In this document: one piece after another, positions 10,988 through 24,579 of the stretch
How the letters are laid out: each line of letters opens with the position of its first letter
Numbering within the stretch: the stretch's first letter is position 1
Assembly: GCA_032717465.1 (NCBI GenBank)
Contig: CM064683.1
Location: forward strand, 40,021,683-40,085,682
Length of the DNA: 64,000 bases
Source of the DNA: Coenobita brevimanus
Lineage: Eukaryota; Arthropoda; Malacostraca; Decapoda; Coenobitidae
Direction of reading: 5' to 3'
Translations under genes and position numbers: made by a program
The notes under the pieces: generated by a model
Databases searched by the model: none
Told to the model about the DNA's origin: nothing
What the model saw: the letters and a program-made list of their open reading frames with translations, nothing else

Positions 10988-13052
10988 TGTTAAACCTGGG
11001 CCTTAATTGCCACCTGCAGCCGAGGTTTGACAAAATTAACAAAATGATGGAATTAGAATTACTTAATACATCACTGCAAAAATTGGAACAACAAGGCAAA
11101 ATTACCATTAACCCTGACCTGCAAGACCAATTGAGGGCAGAGGGCACACGACGACGCAGCTACAAACGGAGCTCTCTCCTTACACCAGAACTTCAGCAAG
11201 CAGCCAAGGATCTTCGAACTAATATAGACATAGTCATTAGGCGAGCTGATAAGTCTAACATTTATGTTCTCCTCAACAAAGAAGACTACCAACACAAACT
11301 GGATGCTATTCTCAGTGACAATACCAAATTCCAGCAGATTTCCCGTGATCCAACAGAAACTCTCAAGAAGAAAATCAATCGAGTTATTACTGCAAACAAC
11401 GCATGCCGAGACTCACCACACCTCACCCCCATAGTTGGACAGTATGCTCCAGGGTACATCTACGGTAATGTAAAAACCCATAAAACCAACAACCCACTCC
11501 GTCCCATCATCTCCCAGGTAACCACACCAACGTATACAACAGAGAGACAAGTAAATCAAATCATTACACCATACATTCCAGCGAAGTTTTCCCTGAAGTC
11601 CACAGACCAGTTCATAGACATTATCCGCTCTACTCGACCCAACGGACTCTTGGCTTCGTTAGATGTTGAAAGCCTCTTCACTAACGTACCAGTAGACCAA
11701 ACTATACAGATAATTTTAGAAAATGTGTATCACCACCCAACCCTGTGCCCACCTAAGATCTCAGCCCACAACTTGGAAACATTACTGAGAGCATGCACCA
11801 CTGAAGCTCCTTTTCGCAGCCCAGACGGTAAGCTGTATCAGCAGGTTAACGGAGTCAGCATGGGTTCACCCCTGGGCCCAACATTTGCTGCCTTTTACAT
11901 GTGTCACCTAGAAAACAAAGTGTTAGAAGATACCAACCTGCGTCCAACCACGTATTGTCGCTATGTTGATGATATCTATGTGGTCGTTAGAGACGAAAAC
12001 CACCTTAAACAACTAAGAACTGCCATGGAACATAACTCAATATTAAAATTTACTTATGAGATAAGTGCAAACAACAAAATCCCTTTTCTTGATGTATTAA
12101 TAGAAGAGGAGAATGGTAACTATAAAACCTCCGTATATCGTAAAGCTACGGACTTGGGTAGATGCCTTAATGCTGTGAGTGAGTGTCCGCAGCGGTACCA
12201 ATTGTCAGTTATCAGGTCATACTTACGTCGTGCTCATAGGAACTGCTCATCGTGGGAACTCTTCCACTCAGAAGTAACTAAATTAAAGCAGATCTTAATT
12301 AACAATGGTTATTCCAATCAAATAGTTGACAGAGAAATATGTCAATTTATTTCAAAACAAGTCTCAACCACAAATGTCCAACCGCTTCCCCATATTGTTA
12401 CCCACAATGTGTACTATGGTAATCAGATGTCCCCTGCTTATAAAACGGATGAACGTGTACTTAGAGAGATTGTAACACGTAACACATCATGTGTTATCCC
12501 CTCAGACAAGCTCAGTTTAATTATTTACTATAAAAACAGGAAAGTTAGCAACATGATTATGAAAAACAACACAGCTCAACAAACCAACAAACTTCAACAT
12601 ACCAATGTAGTTTATGAATTCACTTGCCCACACGAAAGTTGTAAACTTCGTCACATGAAATATATTGGTATGACCACAACCACACTAAGCAGACGTTTAA
12701 CCATGCACCTACAATCCGGTTCTATAAAAGATCATATGACTCAACATCACACATCAATAAACAGACAAGTTCTAATAGAAAATACTAATATAAAAAAAAA
12801 TGTCATGACCACATTAGACTACAACTGGCAGAAGCACTTCTCATACGTGAAAACACGCCGGCCATAAACAACCAAACTACCGGACTAGATCGTACCCTCA
12901 AACTGTTTAAATACACAAAGGCCCGACCACAAGCAGCGACAATTACTCGTACAAATGAACATTACACACACAATAACACAACTGGCAACACTACACAGCC
13001 ACAAACACCCACTCACCCATACAACCTTCGCAGTCAACCACGTAGCTCATAG
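10988..13052 (+). pseudogene. PLE-2 reverse transcriptase with GIY-YIG endonuclease
   Basis: The open frame 10957-12867 (636 aa) includes about ten residues read from the inverted arm; the PLE-specific part starts near VLNLGLNCHLQPRFDKINK. RT motifs in order: VKTHKTNNPLRPIIS, LASLDVESLFTNVPVDQ, NGVSMGSPLGPTFAAFYMCH, catalytic YVDD (11962-11973, residues 336-339) and IPFLDVLIEEENG. A GIY-YIG nuclease follows, with YEFTCPHESCKLRHMKYIG at residues 553-571 (cysteines before the YIG) and LSRRLTMH. A one-base loss near 12795 shifts the frame; the true C-terminus continues in the next frame to the stop at 13050-13052. The enzyme would copy element RNA at nicked target DNA. The frameshift and truncated N-terminus make this copy defective. 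Confidence 0.92.
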
Positions 13053-13256
13053 CTGACTACACCTATAAGGTTTGTCTCTTTTATCCATACACTTTTAACT
13101 GTAGCTCATACTTGACTTCACCCAAAGGGTTTGTCTCTTTTATCCATACTCTTGTAACTCTACACTTTTATTAGTCGTTGTTGTACATTTCAGTACATAT
13201 ATTGTATAGGTGTATGTTGTATATGTCATGTTTTATAGTGTATTGTATCTATATTA

Positions 13257-13300
13257 CAGTCGCTGATGATGTGTAAGGATACACGAAACGTCCTACGAAA
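13257..13300 (+). ncRNA. hammerhead-ribozyme-like core, PLE-2 right arm
   Basis: CTGATGA (13263-13269), GTGT (13271-13274) pairing with ACAC (13281-13284), GAAA (13285-13288), then ACGT as a self-complementary minimal stem III and C13292 as the expected cleavage site. Stem I pairs G62-C93, mismatch, T60-A95, G59-C96 (last two digits of 132xx). The same pair-mismatch-pair-pair pattern is seen in PLE-1. Such minimal hammerheads usually act as dimers. Confidence 0.45.
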
Positions 13301-13336
13301 AATGAAAATAAATAATTAATAAAATATAGTTACGAC

Positions 13337-13456
13337 ATGGATCTTGGACATATTATCTACAACCTGAATCATAGTGTAAAACAATGTGTAAGAAAACTCG
13401 AAAAGATCAACAGAAAAATAGTGAACAATGGCTACGCCTTGGTCTTTAATGATTTT
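13337..13456 (+). pseudogene. PLE-2 next-unit ORF start (right arm)
   Basis: ATG at 13337 opens MDLGHIIYNLNHSVKQCV and continues to ALVFNDFC before the TA tract. It is identical in sense to the left-arm copy (10180-10304) but shorter. It lies about 45 bp downstream of the hammerhead-like core, where a self-cleaved PLE RNA would begin its ORF. Confidence 0.55.

Positions 13457-13458
<2 letters not shown>

Positions 13459-13509
<51 letters not shown>
13459..13509. repeat. (TA)n between PLE-2 and Gypsy copy A
   Basis: About 50 bp of TA. The tract resumes at 19869 on the other side of the Gypsy insertion, so the retrotransposon split one TA array. Confidence 0.95.
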
Positions 13510-13513
<4 letters not shown>

Positions 13514-14295
13514 ACATTGCCTGTGATTTCATCATCCTTTGTGTAATTCTAACGTGCAGTGTGCTGCATGTTTGATAACGAGCGTGTTCTGCCTCAGTCC
13601 CCCCTTCTACCGTTATAGTAGAGTAAGTCGTTCTTTCTGTTGTTCAGAGCAGGATTGTCAACTCTTTGTCCCCATGGCTTCATTTGCGCGTCCTTCTTAC
13701 AAGTTGTATCAAGCTCTGCCGGCCCCTATATAATGAGTTCAGTCTCTGCATCATTGCCACTTAGATCTACTCCTCATTTTGTTCACATCTCTGTCCTCCC
13801 CTGTTCAGTTATTATTGTGAGTGCTCAGGAAGTCTCCAACCATCTAGCAGCTGTGTAATTTGAGTATAAGTGTTATTGCATTTTATTCTTGTACTGTATA
13901 GCATAAGTTGTTAATTTGTAGGCCTAGTGAGTTTTTTGTAATTTATGTAAGGTTCTTGTTGTCAGCCATCATTAATAATATTTTGTATATTTAATGATAT
14001 ATCTGTCATTCACTGAGTATTATCTGGTATCTTATTTTATCAGGGCTGACTTAGATAAATTTACTCATGCTAATTTCGTGTTAATAGAGGCTATTGCAGT
14101 TAACCATATATTTAACCTGTTTTTGCCATTACATTATCCTTATGAGTCCTGAATGTTTTGTTGTTAGTTTGAGCATTAAACTTTAACTTGTAATTTTACC
14201 TAACTCTTTTGTTTTGAACCTGGACCCTTACGGGACAGTAGTGATTATTAGTATTCTCACTTAAAGTGTACATTATCTTTCTCTGTTCCGTAACA
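13510..14295 (+). repeat. 5' LTR, Gypsy copy A
   Basis: 786 bp starting TGTTACATTGCC and ending CCGTAACA. The terminal inverted repeat TGTTAC/GTAACA is perfect. It contains a TATA box (13727-13733) and ATTAAA (14175-14180), a plausible polyadenylation signal. Confidence 0.95.
13727..13757 (+). promoter_or_regulatory. LTR core promoter (TATA, candidate Inr)
   Basis: TATATAA at 13727-13733. A TCATT that could serve as an arthropod-type initiator lies at 13751-13755, about 26 bp downstream. The TATA box is conserved in all four LTRs of the window (for example 46387-46393 and 51045-51051). Confidence 0.55.
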
Positions 14296-14301
14296 TAAAT
14301 T

Positions 14302-14311
14302 TGGCGACCTC
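14302..14311 (+). other. primer-binding site, copy A
   Basis: TGGCGACCTC begins six bases after the LTR end; the TGG matches the complement of a tRNA CCA tail. The priming tRNA cannot be named from this alone. Confidence 0.65.
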
Positions 14312-14376
14312 TTATCAGGATATTCAGGATATTATCATAAGGATATTGCTTGATATTTTGTGACTGTGATTTATTC

Positions 14377-17300
14377 ATGATGTCTTCTATTACTACACTT
14401 GATGAAGCCAAAGATTTTTTGTCAAATGTGCAGTGTGTGATGTAGAAAACAGAACAAAGAATGAACTTAAGCTTGTTGCTCAACAATTGGGAATTGCAGT
14501 TCACTCTCATCATTCTAAAGATCAAATTGTTGCCATGATTAATAAAAGCTTGTTTAATGTAACTCCTCCAAATGAGCAAACGCAGATTGAATTAGCTAAG
14601 TTACAGCTAGCCCTGCAGGAGGCTCGTGTTAAGGAGGCTGAATTTCAAGCACGTGCTAAGGAGGCTGAGTCTCAGGCTAAGGAGGCGGAGTCTCAGGCTC
14701 GTATTCAGGAGGCTGAATTTCAGGCAAATGCTCGTATTCAAGAGGCACAGGTACAGGCTCAGGCACAAATTGAACTTGCTAGGATTCAGGCAGACCATGA
14801 GTATAGCATGAAACAAGGTGGAACTGGATCATCTAGCTCTGATGATTTTGATGTGGCTAAAAATGTTAAACTTGTCCCTCCTTTTAATTAATCTGATTTA
14901 ACAAAGTATTTTCAGTTGTTTGAGAGGGTAGCTACAGGTTTTAATTGGCCAAAAAAGTATTGGCCAGTACTCCTTCAAACTGTTCTCACCGGTAAAGCTC
15001 AAGTAACTTATGCATCTTTGCCTCAGGATCAATATGATAATTATGATGTAGTTAAGAGCTTGATTCTTAAGGCCTATGAACTTGTTCCTGAAGCCTATAG
15101 AGTAAAATTTAGGACAACTTACAAGCAAGATAAGCAATCCCATGTTGAGTATGCAAAAATCAAAGAAGATTTGTTGGAGCAGTGGTTAAATTCTAAGAAT
15201 GTGGATTCTGATTTTGACAAATTTAAGCAGGTGATTTTGCTGGAGGACTTCAAGAGGTGTATTAGTAGAGATATAAGCCTATATCTTGATGAGAGAAGAA
15301 TAGATAATTTGTCTGATGCTGCAGTTTTAGCTGATGAATATTTTCTCACTCACAAGAGATATTCTAAAGAAAAAAGGAAAGCTGAGAGTAAGTACGTTGC
15401 CTCTACTCGGAGTACAGGTAACAGGAAAGAGAATAAAGATGATGTTTCTCAGGAAGTAAATACCAGCTTCACCTCTAGATTTCAGAAAAGTAAATGTACT
15501 TATTGTAGTAAGCTTGGTCATACTACGGAGAGATGTTTCAGGAGACAGCGTGATGTGAACAAAAAGGAGTCTTTAAATATTCAGTCAATTGGTCTAGTGT
15601 CCACCCTTGAGAGTTCCCATAATTCTTTAACTGAGTTAACTGAACCTGCTTTGAGGGGTAACTTAAATTCTCATGATGGAGCTCCTCTTTTGAGCAGTAA
15701 CGTGGGTGACACTCTCAAGAGTTCATGTGCTAATTTCCTGTCTGATGGTTTTGTCAGTCCTCTGGACAGTAATGACAGGAAATCAGTTAAAATATATCGT
15801 GATACAGGTGCTTGCCAATCCCTTATGCTGACCAGTGTTCTAGGCTCTAATGTTAATTCCTCTGATGAAACTGTAATCTTACAAGGTGCAGGGAATAATT
15901 ACTTCAGTCCCTCTGTGCAGAGTGAATTTAGAGTCTGGTTTTGTTAATGGTTCCGTTATGGTTGGGTTGGTTGAGACACTCCCAATGTCAGGTGTAACTT
16001 TCTTACTTGGAAATGATATTGGTGGAAGTCAAGTGTGTCCAGCTCCTCAGTTGTCTAGTGAGCCAGTGGCTGCGACCCAGGATTGTGATGTCCCTGATGT
16101 GTTCCCTGCATGTGCTGTCACTAGGGCTAAGTCTAAAGTTACTGGTGATTTAGAGGATAATGATGATGATGATGTTATCGTAGCTGACACTTTTCTTGCT
16201 AATTTGGACCACTCACCAGATGAGGCAGTACCCCGTAGTGTTGATAATTTGTCTCGTCAAGAGTTGGTTGAGTTGCAGGTTGCGGACCCTGAGTTGAAAG
16301 GTCTAGCTAACTCTGCTTGCAGTGAGGAAGAGTCAGCTGGTGCTTCTACTTGTTATTATATAAAGTCAGGAGTACTTATGAGGAAGTGGAGACCTCCAAC
16401 AGCATCAGCCGACTGTGAATGGGAGGTTGTACATCAAGTTGTCATCCCTCGTGTTTGTAGGTAGGATATCATTAGAGTGGCTCATGATTCCAGTTTGGCA
16501 GGACACCTTGGAGTGAGGAAGACTGTGGCACGCATTTTGAAACACTTCTACTGGCCAGGTATCTTCAGGGATGTTTCCTGGTATTGTAAGTCTTGTCACA
16601 CCTGTCAAGTTGTGGGGAAGTGTAATCAGACCGAAAAGGTTGCACCTCTAGTTCCCATTCCTCCTTTTGAGGCGCCTTTCACCCGTGTGTTGGTGGATAT
16701 TGTGGGCCCTCTTCCTAAGACTTCTTCAGGATTTTCTTATGTGTTGACCCTGATTGATATGGCTACTCGTTATCCTGAAGCCATTCCACTTAGAAATATC
16801 TCAGCAAAGAACGTGGTTAAGGAAATGCTAGGGTTCTTCACAAAGTTTGGTCTGCCCAAGGAGGTACAGTCAGACCGAGGAAGTAATTTCATGTCAAATG
16901 TTTTCAAGCAGTCTCTGAAAGAGTTGGGCATCTCCCAGATCACGTCTTCAGCTTACCATCCCCAGACCCAAGGAGCGTTGGAGAGATATCATCAAACACT
17001 CAAATCGATGCTCAAGAAATACTGTTTGGAACATCAGAAAGACTGGGATAAAGGTCTTCCATTCATTGTGTTTGCTGCAAGAGAATCTCCAAATGAATCA
17101 CTGGGCTTCTCACCTTTTGAACTACTGTTTGGCCATGAAGTAAGAGGACCCCTTAAGTTACTCAAGGAATGCTGGCTGTCGGAGGAAGATGACGTCAACC
17201 TGCTGGAGTATGTGATGAAGTTCAAAGAACGGCTGTCCACTGCTTTACAGCTGGCGAGAGAGAATTTAGGAGCTGCTCAGGAGAAGATGAAGACTTGGTA

Positions 17301-19021
17301 TGATAAGAAGTCCAGGTTACGCCACTTTCAGCCAGGAGATCAGGTTTTGATTCTGCTACCAGTTCATGGGCAACCTCTTCAAGCCAAGTTTAGTGGTCCT
17401 CATTTCGTGGAGAAGAAACTCAGTGATGTCAACTATGTCATCGCCACACCAGATCGTAGAAAGAACAAGCAACTTTGTCACATCAACATGCTAAAGTTAT
17501 ATCACAGGCGGGACGAAAATAATCCAGTCTGCACTGTAGCTGTTCCACCCGAGTCTGCAAGTGAAGCTCTCCCATGCAGTATGAGCCTGAGTGATAGTTT
17601 GGGGAAGAATCCTGATATCATGAATGATCTCCAGACTAAGCTTTCTCATCTACCTCCCGAGGAAAGGCAGAAGTTTTCGGCATTACTGCAGGAGTGCCCG
17701 CAAGTGTTCCATGCCACTCCAGGAAGAACCACTGTGTTGATGCATGATGTCGATGTTGGAGACGCAAAGCCAATTAAATTGCCTCCTTACCGTGTGAACC
17801 CAGTGAAAGTTCCTCTCATCCAGAAGGAGCTTGGCTACCTGTTGGACCACAAGATGATTGAGCCCTGTCAGAGCGAGTGGAGTTCTCCTGTCACTCTGGT
17901 CCCTAAGCCAGGTGGGTCACAGCGGCTTTGCATCGACTACAGATGTGTTAATCAGATAACCAAAACAGACACTTACCCTCTTCCTCGTGTGGAAGATTGC
18001 ATAGACAAGATCGGAAAGGCTAGGTACATAAGTAAGTTTGATTTGTTAAAGGGATACTGGCAAGTACCTATGACTGAACGTGCTAGGGAGATCTCATGTT
18101 TTGTAACACTAGGAAAGACTTTTGCATGTTCTGTAATGCCATATGGTATGAAGAATGCACCAGCCACATTTCAGAAGCTCATGAATGTTGTAACAGAGGG
18201 TTTGGCAGGGTGTGTTGTTTATATTGATGATGTATTAATCTTCAGTGACAACTGGAAAGATTACCTATGCCATGTCAGTAAATTTCTTGAGCGTTTAGTT
18301 CAGGCTAATCTTGTAGCTAATTTATCAAAGTGTGAGTTTGGTCAAGCTAAAGTTCAGTACCTTGGGTACGTAATTGGTGATGGACATGTTGCACCACCAG
18401 GAGCTAAGGTTCAGGTTATAAGTGATCTTCCCAGACCTAAAAGTAGGAAAGAGCTACAAAGATTTTTGGGAATGGTAGGTTATTACAGGAGATTTGTTCT
18501 TAACTTTTCAATTCTTGTATCACCACTTACAGACCTACTGAAAAAGGGAGTTAAATTTGTCTGGACCGATAACTGTGAATCCTCTTTCAACAAACTTAAA
18601 GCTATCCTATTGAGTCAGCCAGTGCTCGCTACTCCAAATTTTGCTAAGCCTTAATGCAAGTGTTGATGCAAGTGATACAGGAGCTGGGGCTGTTTTGCTG
18701 CAAGAGGATGATCAGGGTATTGAACACCCTGTATCTTATTACAGTAAGAAGTTCACTCCAACTCAAAAGAACTACTCAACTATTGAGAAAGAGCTTTTGG
18801 CCTTGATTTTGGGTTTACAGCATTTTTCATTTTATTTGTGTTCTGGTTTTGACCCCATAGTCATTTATACCGATCATAACCCACTGAAATTCCTTAGTAA
18901 GTTTAAAGATAAAAATCAGAGATTGACAAGATGGAGTCTACTTCTTCAGGAGTATTCATTAGACATACAACATGTCAAGGGGAAAGAAAATGTTATTGCA
19001 GATTGCTTATCTAGACTTTAG
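14377..19021 (+). pseudogene. gag-pol polyprotein, Gypsy copy A (broken)
   Basis: Likely ATG at 14377 (MSSITTLDEAKDF). Order: a SAP-like helical segment (ELKLVAQQLGI); a long KEAExQA coiled coil (about 14590-14800); the Gag core (14892-15370); CCHC knuckle CTYCSKLGHTTERC (15495-15536); aspartic protease DTGA (from 15801); integrase with an HHCC zinc-binding region (from 16480) and D16696-D16873-E16981 codons (D,X58,D,X35,E); an integrase C-terminal RLRHFQPGDQVLILLP segment; RT (about 17740-18630) with YIDD at 18220-18231; and RNase H (18645-19018) with VDASDTGAG, TIEKELLAL, YTDHNPL and ADCLSRL. Lesions: a ~4-base loss near 14430, TAA at 14889-14891, a 2-base loss near 15905, TAG at 16462-16464 (CAG in copy B) and a frameshift near 18650. 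All domains are present, so this is the reference for the family. Confidence 0.93.
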
Positions 19022-19073
19022 ACAGATTGTTTTAGAGTAATAAGAAATTTCCTTTGTAAATTTCTTTTTCTTT

Positions 19074-19082
19074 GTGGGGAGG
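19074..19082 (+). other. polypurine tract, copy A
   Basis: GTGGGGAGG directly before the 3' LTR; expected primer site for plus-strand DNA synthesis. The same motif precedes the 3' LTR of copy B. Confidence 0.8.
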
Positions 19083-21397
<2,315 letters not shown>

Positions 21398-22115
21398 ATT
21401 GCCAGACGCCTCAATCCCGTAAGAGGTGGCCACAAACAAATCACCTCTATGTCGCCCTGTCCCCCTCCATTTCACTGCCCTGCTCCCAGCACACACACCC
21501 CTCCCTCAGATACATCTCGACTCCATCCCTTCATCTCATCCTTGGCCTCCCTCTGTCTCTCACCCCCCTCCATCTCACTCACATACACTCTCCTCGTTAG
21601 TCGCTAGCTCTCCATCCTCTCCACATGGCCAAACCACCTCAGTGTATTCCTCGTAACGCTTTCTATCACATCCACATCCACCACAACGCTCCTTCACTTC
21701 CTCATTTGTCAGTCTGTCTCTCCATGTAACTCTACATGGTCCTCTTAGATAACTCATTTCCACTGCTCTCACTCTTGACTTGTGTTCTTCCAACAAGCTC
21801 CAAGCTTCACATCCATATGTGATACTATCATGCAGCGACTTTTTTTTTACTTCAATGCTCTCTTCCCTGTTCCTTATCACTGCTTTCAAAGAACGAGCAA
21901 CCTTTCTTCCTTGTTGTACTCTTTTAAGCACATCATCCTCCAAACTTCCATCCTTACTCATCACACTACCCAACTACTCAAACGCACTCACATTTTCCAT
22001 ATCCTCATCATTCAACCTCACTGTACATTCAGTGACTTCACTTGTCACGAAGACCATAACCGTACTCTTCCCTACATTCACCGTTCGATCCCGTATCTTA
22101 CACACTCTCCCCAAT
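21398..22115 (-). mobile_element. LINE fragment: RT C-terminal region and 3' end
   Basis: On the minus strand, 22115 to 21973 reads KELGRVCKIRDRTVN and TVMVFVTSEVTECTVRLND; a TAG replaces the tyrosine expected in a YLGSVMSKDG motif. The frame 21973-21575 continues with DVLKRVQQGRKVARSLK, SITYGCEAWSLLEEHKSR, VRAVEMSYLRG and WRDRLTNEEVKERCG. These are hallmark motifs of the region after the RT palm in RTE/CR1-type non-LTR retrotransposons. A ~170-bp 3' end follows to the conserved GCCAGACGCCTCAATCCCG sequence. 5'-truncated and inactive. Confidence 0.8.
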
Positions 22116-22754
22116 TCTTAATATTAACAACAACAATAACCAATTAAAGAAGAGGAAGAAGAAGAAGGAAAATGTTGTAGCTCTTCTAATTCTTTATTTA
22201 TACAGCGAGATACCTAATATCAAAGTTCATTGAGGGTGTCCACGAAACATAACCCTGCAAGTCTTTGATCCCAGACATAACTGCCTCCTCCCGCCATTCC
22301 AAGCTACCTTTCCCCATGTACAGCTGCAAACATAAATGCTGATACACTTCATCACGATAGGTAATGAGAAACTGGGCAATGACTCGCAACACAATAAAAC
22401 TTTTTAGAATATTGTGTTGGAGTTTCACAATTTTTTGACTAAGAACTGGATCGGTATTAGTTTCCCCAAGTGTACTCCCCCGCTTAACAGGTAAACAAAG
22501 TCTTATTGGTTTCTCACACGAAGCATAGTGAAATATTAGTGGGTGTGTTGTTGTGTGTATTCTAGTAGCAGTAAGGAAGTACTATTTGTTTTCTTACCTC
22601 CATCTGGAAACTTTAAGTAGATTTATATGTGAGGGACTGTGGATGTCTTAAATCTTCCGTCTCATACCACAAACCTGTAAGGATATCTTCCTTAATGGCG
22701 CCTAGTTCGGTAGTTAAGTACAAGCTTTTGTTTATTAAGAAGTGATTACTGGAG

Positions 22755-22843
<89 letters not shown>

Positions 22844-23409
22844 TGTCATCTCACTCATGCCCATTCATTTCTCCGACCTTAATGGCTTTTCAGCTGCCAT
22901 CCTATGCCCTTCTTCTTTCATCTGTCTCTTCTCCTTTCTTCACCTTTCTCATCTACTCATCACCACTCTCTTCTACTCCCATCACTTCTTTTCGTCGTAC
23001 CTGCCTCTTCACCTCTCTTTTGTCCCCTTAACCTCTCTCTTATACCGTCATCCCCTCTCTTCTACTCTTGTCACATCTACCTTTACTTCCTTCTTCTCGT
23101 CTTATCCCCTCCTTTGCTTCACACTTCACCTCTCTTTGCAGGATTGGAATTCATCTTGTAACCTATTAATTTACAGATGCCTTTCTTAAACTGAATAAAA
23201 TCTGACAAAATACTGTAAATTGACAACCCACAGGGGAAGCCAAAGAACAATTTTGTGTTATTATAGATCTCATTTCTGCACTTAATATGGATTGCTGAAA
23301 TTGATATATAAAGAATATTCCTACAGTCTTATCACATTAATTTAAAAGTAATCATTGCAATAAGCATGTATTGCTATAAGCCCTTCAAACCGGTTACGTT
23401 AGTTTATTC
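22116..23409. other. non-coding with (CT)n
   Basis: A (CT)n tract of about 78 bp (22760-22838) is followed by 300 bp of T/C-rich DNA whose open frames are low-complexity. Nothing else recognised. Confidence 0.65.
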
Positions 23410-23610
23410 TTTGCACTGGACAGGGCGCCTTCACATGGTGGCACCAATATAACCGTGTTGTTTTGTCGTCTTATTTTACAACGTCCCTCAGCTTCCTCCC
23501 TACACCCCTTGAGTAGGAAGGTGGGCTGCAGGGCAAGGGCAGTTCCAGCCTGCAGTCCACCAGGCTCACGTTTGGATGACTCTGGGGCCACAGCGTCAAC
23601 TACTACTGGA
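23410..23610 (+). repeat. SINE-tail-like dispersed repeat, copy 1
   Basis: GCACTGGACAGGGCGCCTTC and a GTGGCACCAATATAACCG segment, then a CCTGCAGTCCACCAGGCTC block near 23550. The same modules recur at 29565-29745 and, after a tRNA-like head, at 37100-37165. This copy lacks the tRNA-like head. Confidence 0.6.
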
Positions 23611-24579
23611 CGGTTTTGGACAAACTTTTGGAACTGGATGTATTAGATATAGCCTTCATTTACCCATTCACTGGTGAGCATCATTCCGCAGCTGAGTATG
23701 ATTATATGAAAGTAGGAAGAATAGACTACAAAACATCCTCGGAATGAAGGGGTTAAGTGGTGCTGTTTTAGGACAATCATTCCTTAATGTCCAACTTTAT
23801 AAATAATATCATTATACTTATTTTGTTGTGTATATTCCATTATTAAATGTTAAGATCCAGCCAGCAATATTTTCTGCTACTGCTACCCCTGAGCGTGTAC
23901 TACTTGAACAAATTGGTTAGTAGTGAGGGGAATATTGATGGACAAAGTAGAAGATGTAATTTGCGATAGGGAGGTGTGTTGAGGAGTACCTATACTAGGG
24001 AGATAAGGATATACTGAGTTTGCCGTTTGTGTAGGAATGTATCGATGCAGGTAAAGATCAAGGCTTTCATTTCCATCATCATCATCAACATCATCATCAT
24101 CATCACCCTCGACGTTGTCATCATCGTCAGCAGCAGCAGCAGGAGAGCACCATTTATAAGCCAATTTTTACTAATGAAAAGCAGGAAAAGAGAAAATATA
24201 AACTTATAACCACCACCACCATCATCATCATCATCTTCATCAACACCGTCGACGATGTCATCATCATCAGCCTAATGTCAGTGTTCTAAACAAAGAGAAA
24301 ATAAGAAAAAGGGTAAAGTGACTATAAAAGCTGAAGAACCATCATTAAAGTGCCAAGAGATATTTAACAAACAAACACACACACACACACACACACTTCT
24401 TTCAGGTCTTTCATCAACTTTTTAAACCAGTGAGTGAGTTTAGCTTTACAGGATGCTATACTATAAAATTAGATCAAGAATATAAAAGAATGATTGAAAA
24501 AGAGGGAGAAGAAAAAAAAAGAAATGTTTGTATGTTATGGCATGGTTCGTAGACAAATAAAATAATTCGAAAGTTGACA

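Larger units (their letters stand above)
10153..13458 (+). mobile_element. Penelope-like element PLE-2 (inverted left arm)
   Basis: A Penelope-like retroelement with a long RT/GIY-YIG ORF on the plus strand. Its right end (12664-13458) is repeated as an inverted copy at the left (10153-10976). Each arm holds the endonuclease C-terminus, 3' UTR, a hammerhead-like core and the first codons of a further ORF. The 3' end thus runs into the start of a next unit, the tandem organisation known for PLEs. The N-terminal part of the main ORF is missing where the inverted arm joins near 10977. Both ends adjoin (TA)n. It belongs to a different PLE lineage from PLE-1: the sequences are clearly related but poorly conserved. 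Confidence 0.9.
12664..13458 (+). repeat. PLE-2 3' arm (right)
   Basis: Direct-orientation 3' arm: end of the endonuclease, 3' UTR with two related GTTTGTCTCTTTTATCC blocks (about 13070 and 13130), hammerhead-like core and start of a next ORF. It ends at TTTTTGTACA where the (TA)n tract begins. Confidence 0.9.

Noticed and set aside
13539..13858. Small ORFs inside the Gypsy LTRs, repeated at 19112, 46300 and 50958
   Set aside because: They recur only because the LTR is repeated; no domain, and frames differ by small indels between copies.
19022..19073. Envelope gene downstream of pol
   Set aside because: Only about 50 bp separate the RNase H stop and the polypurine tract.
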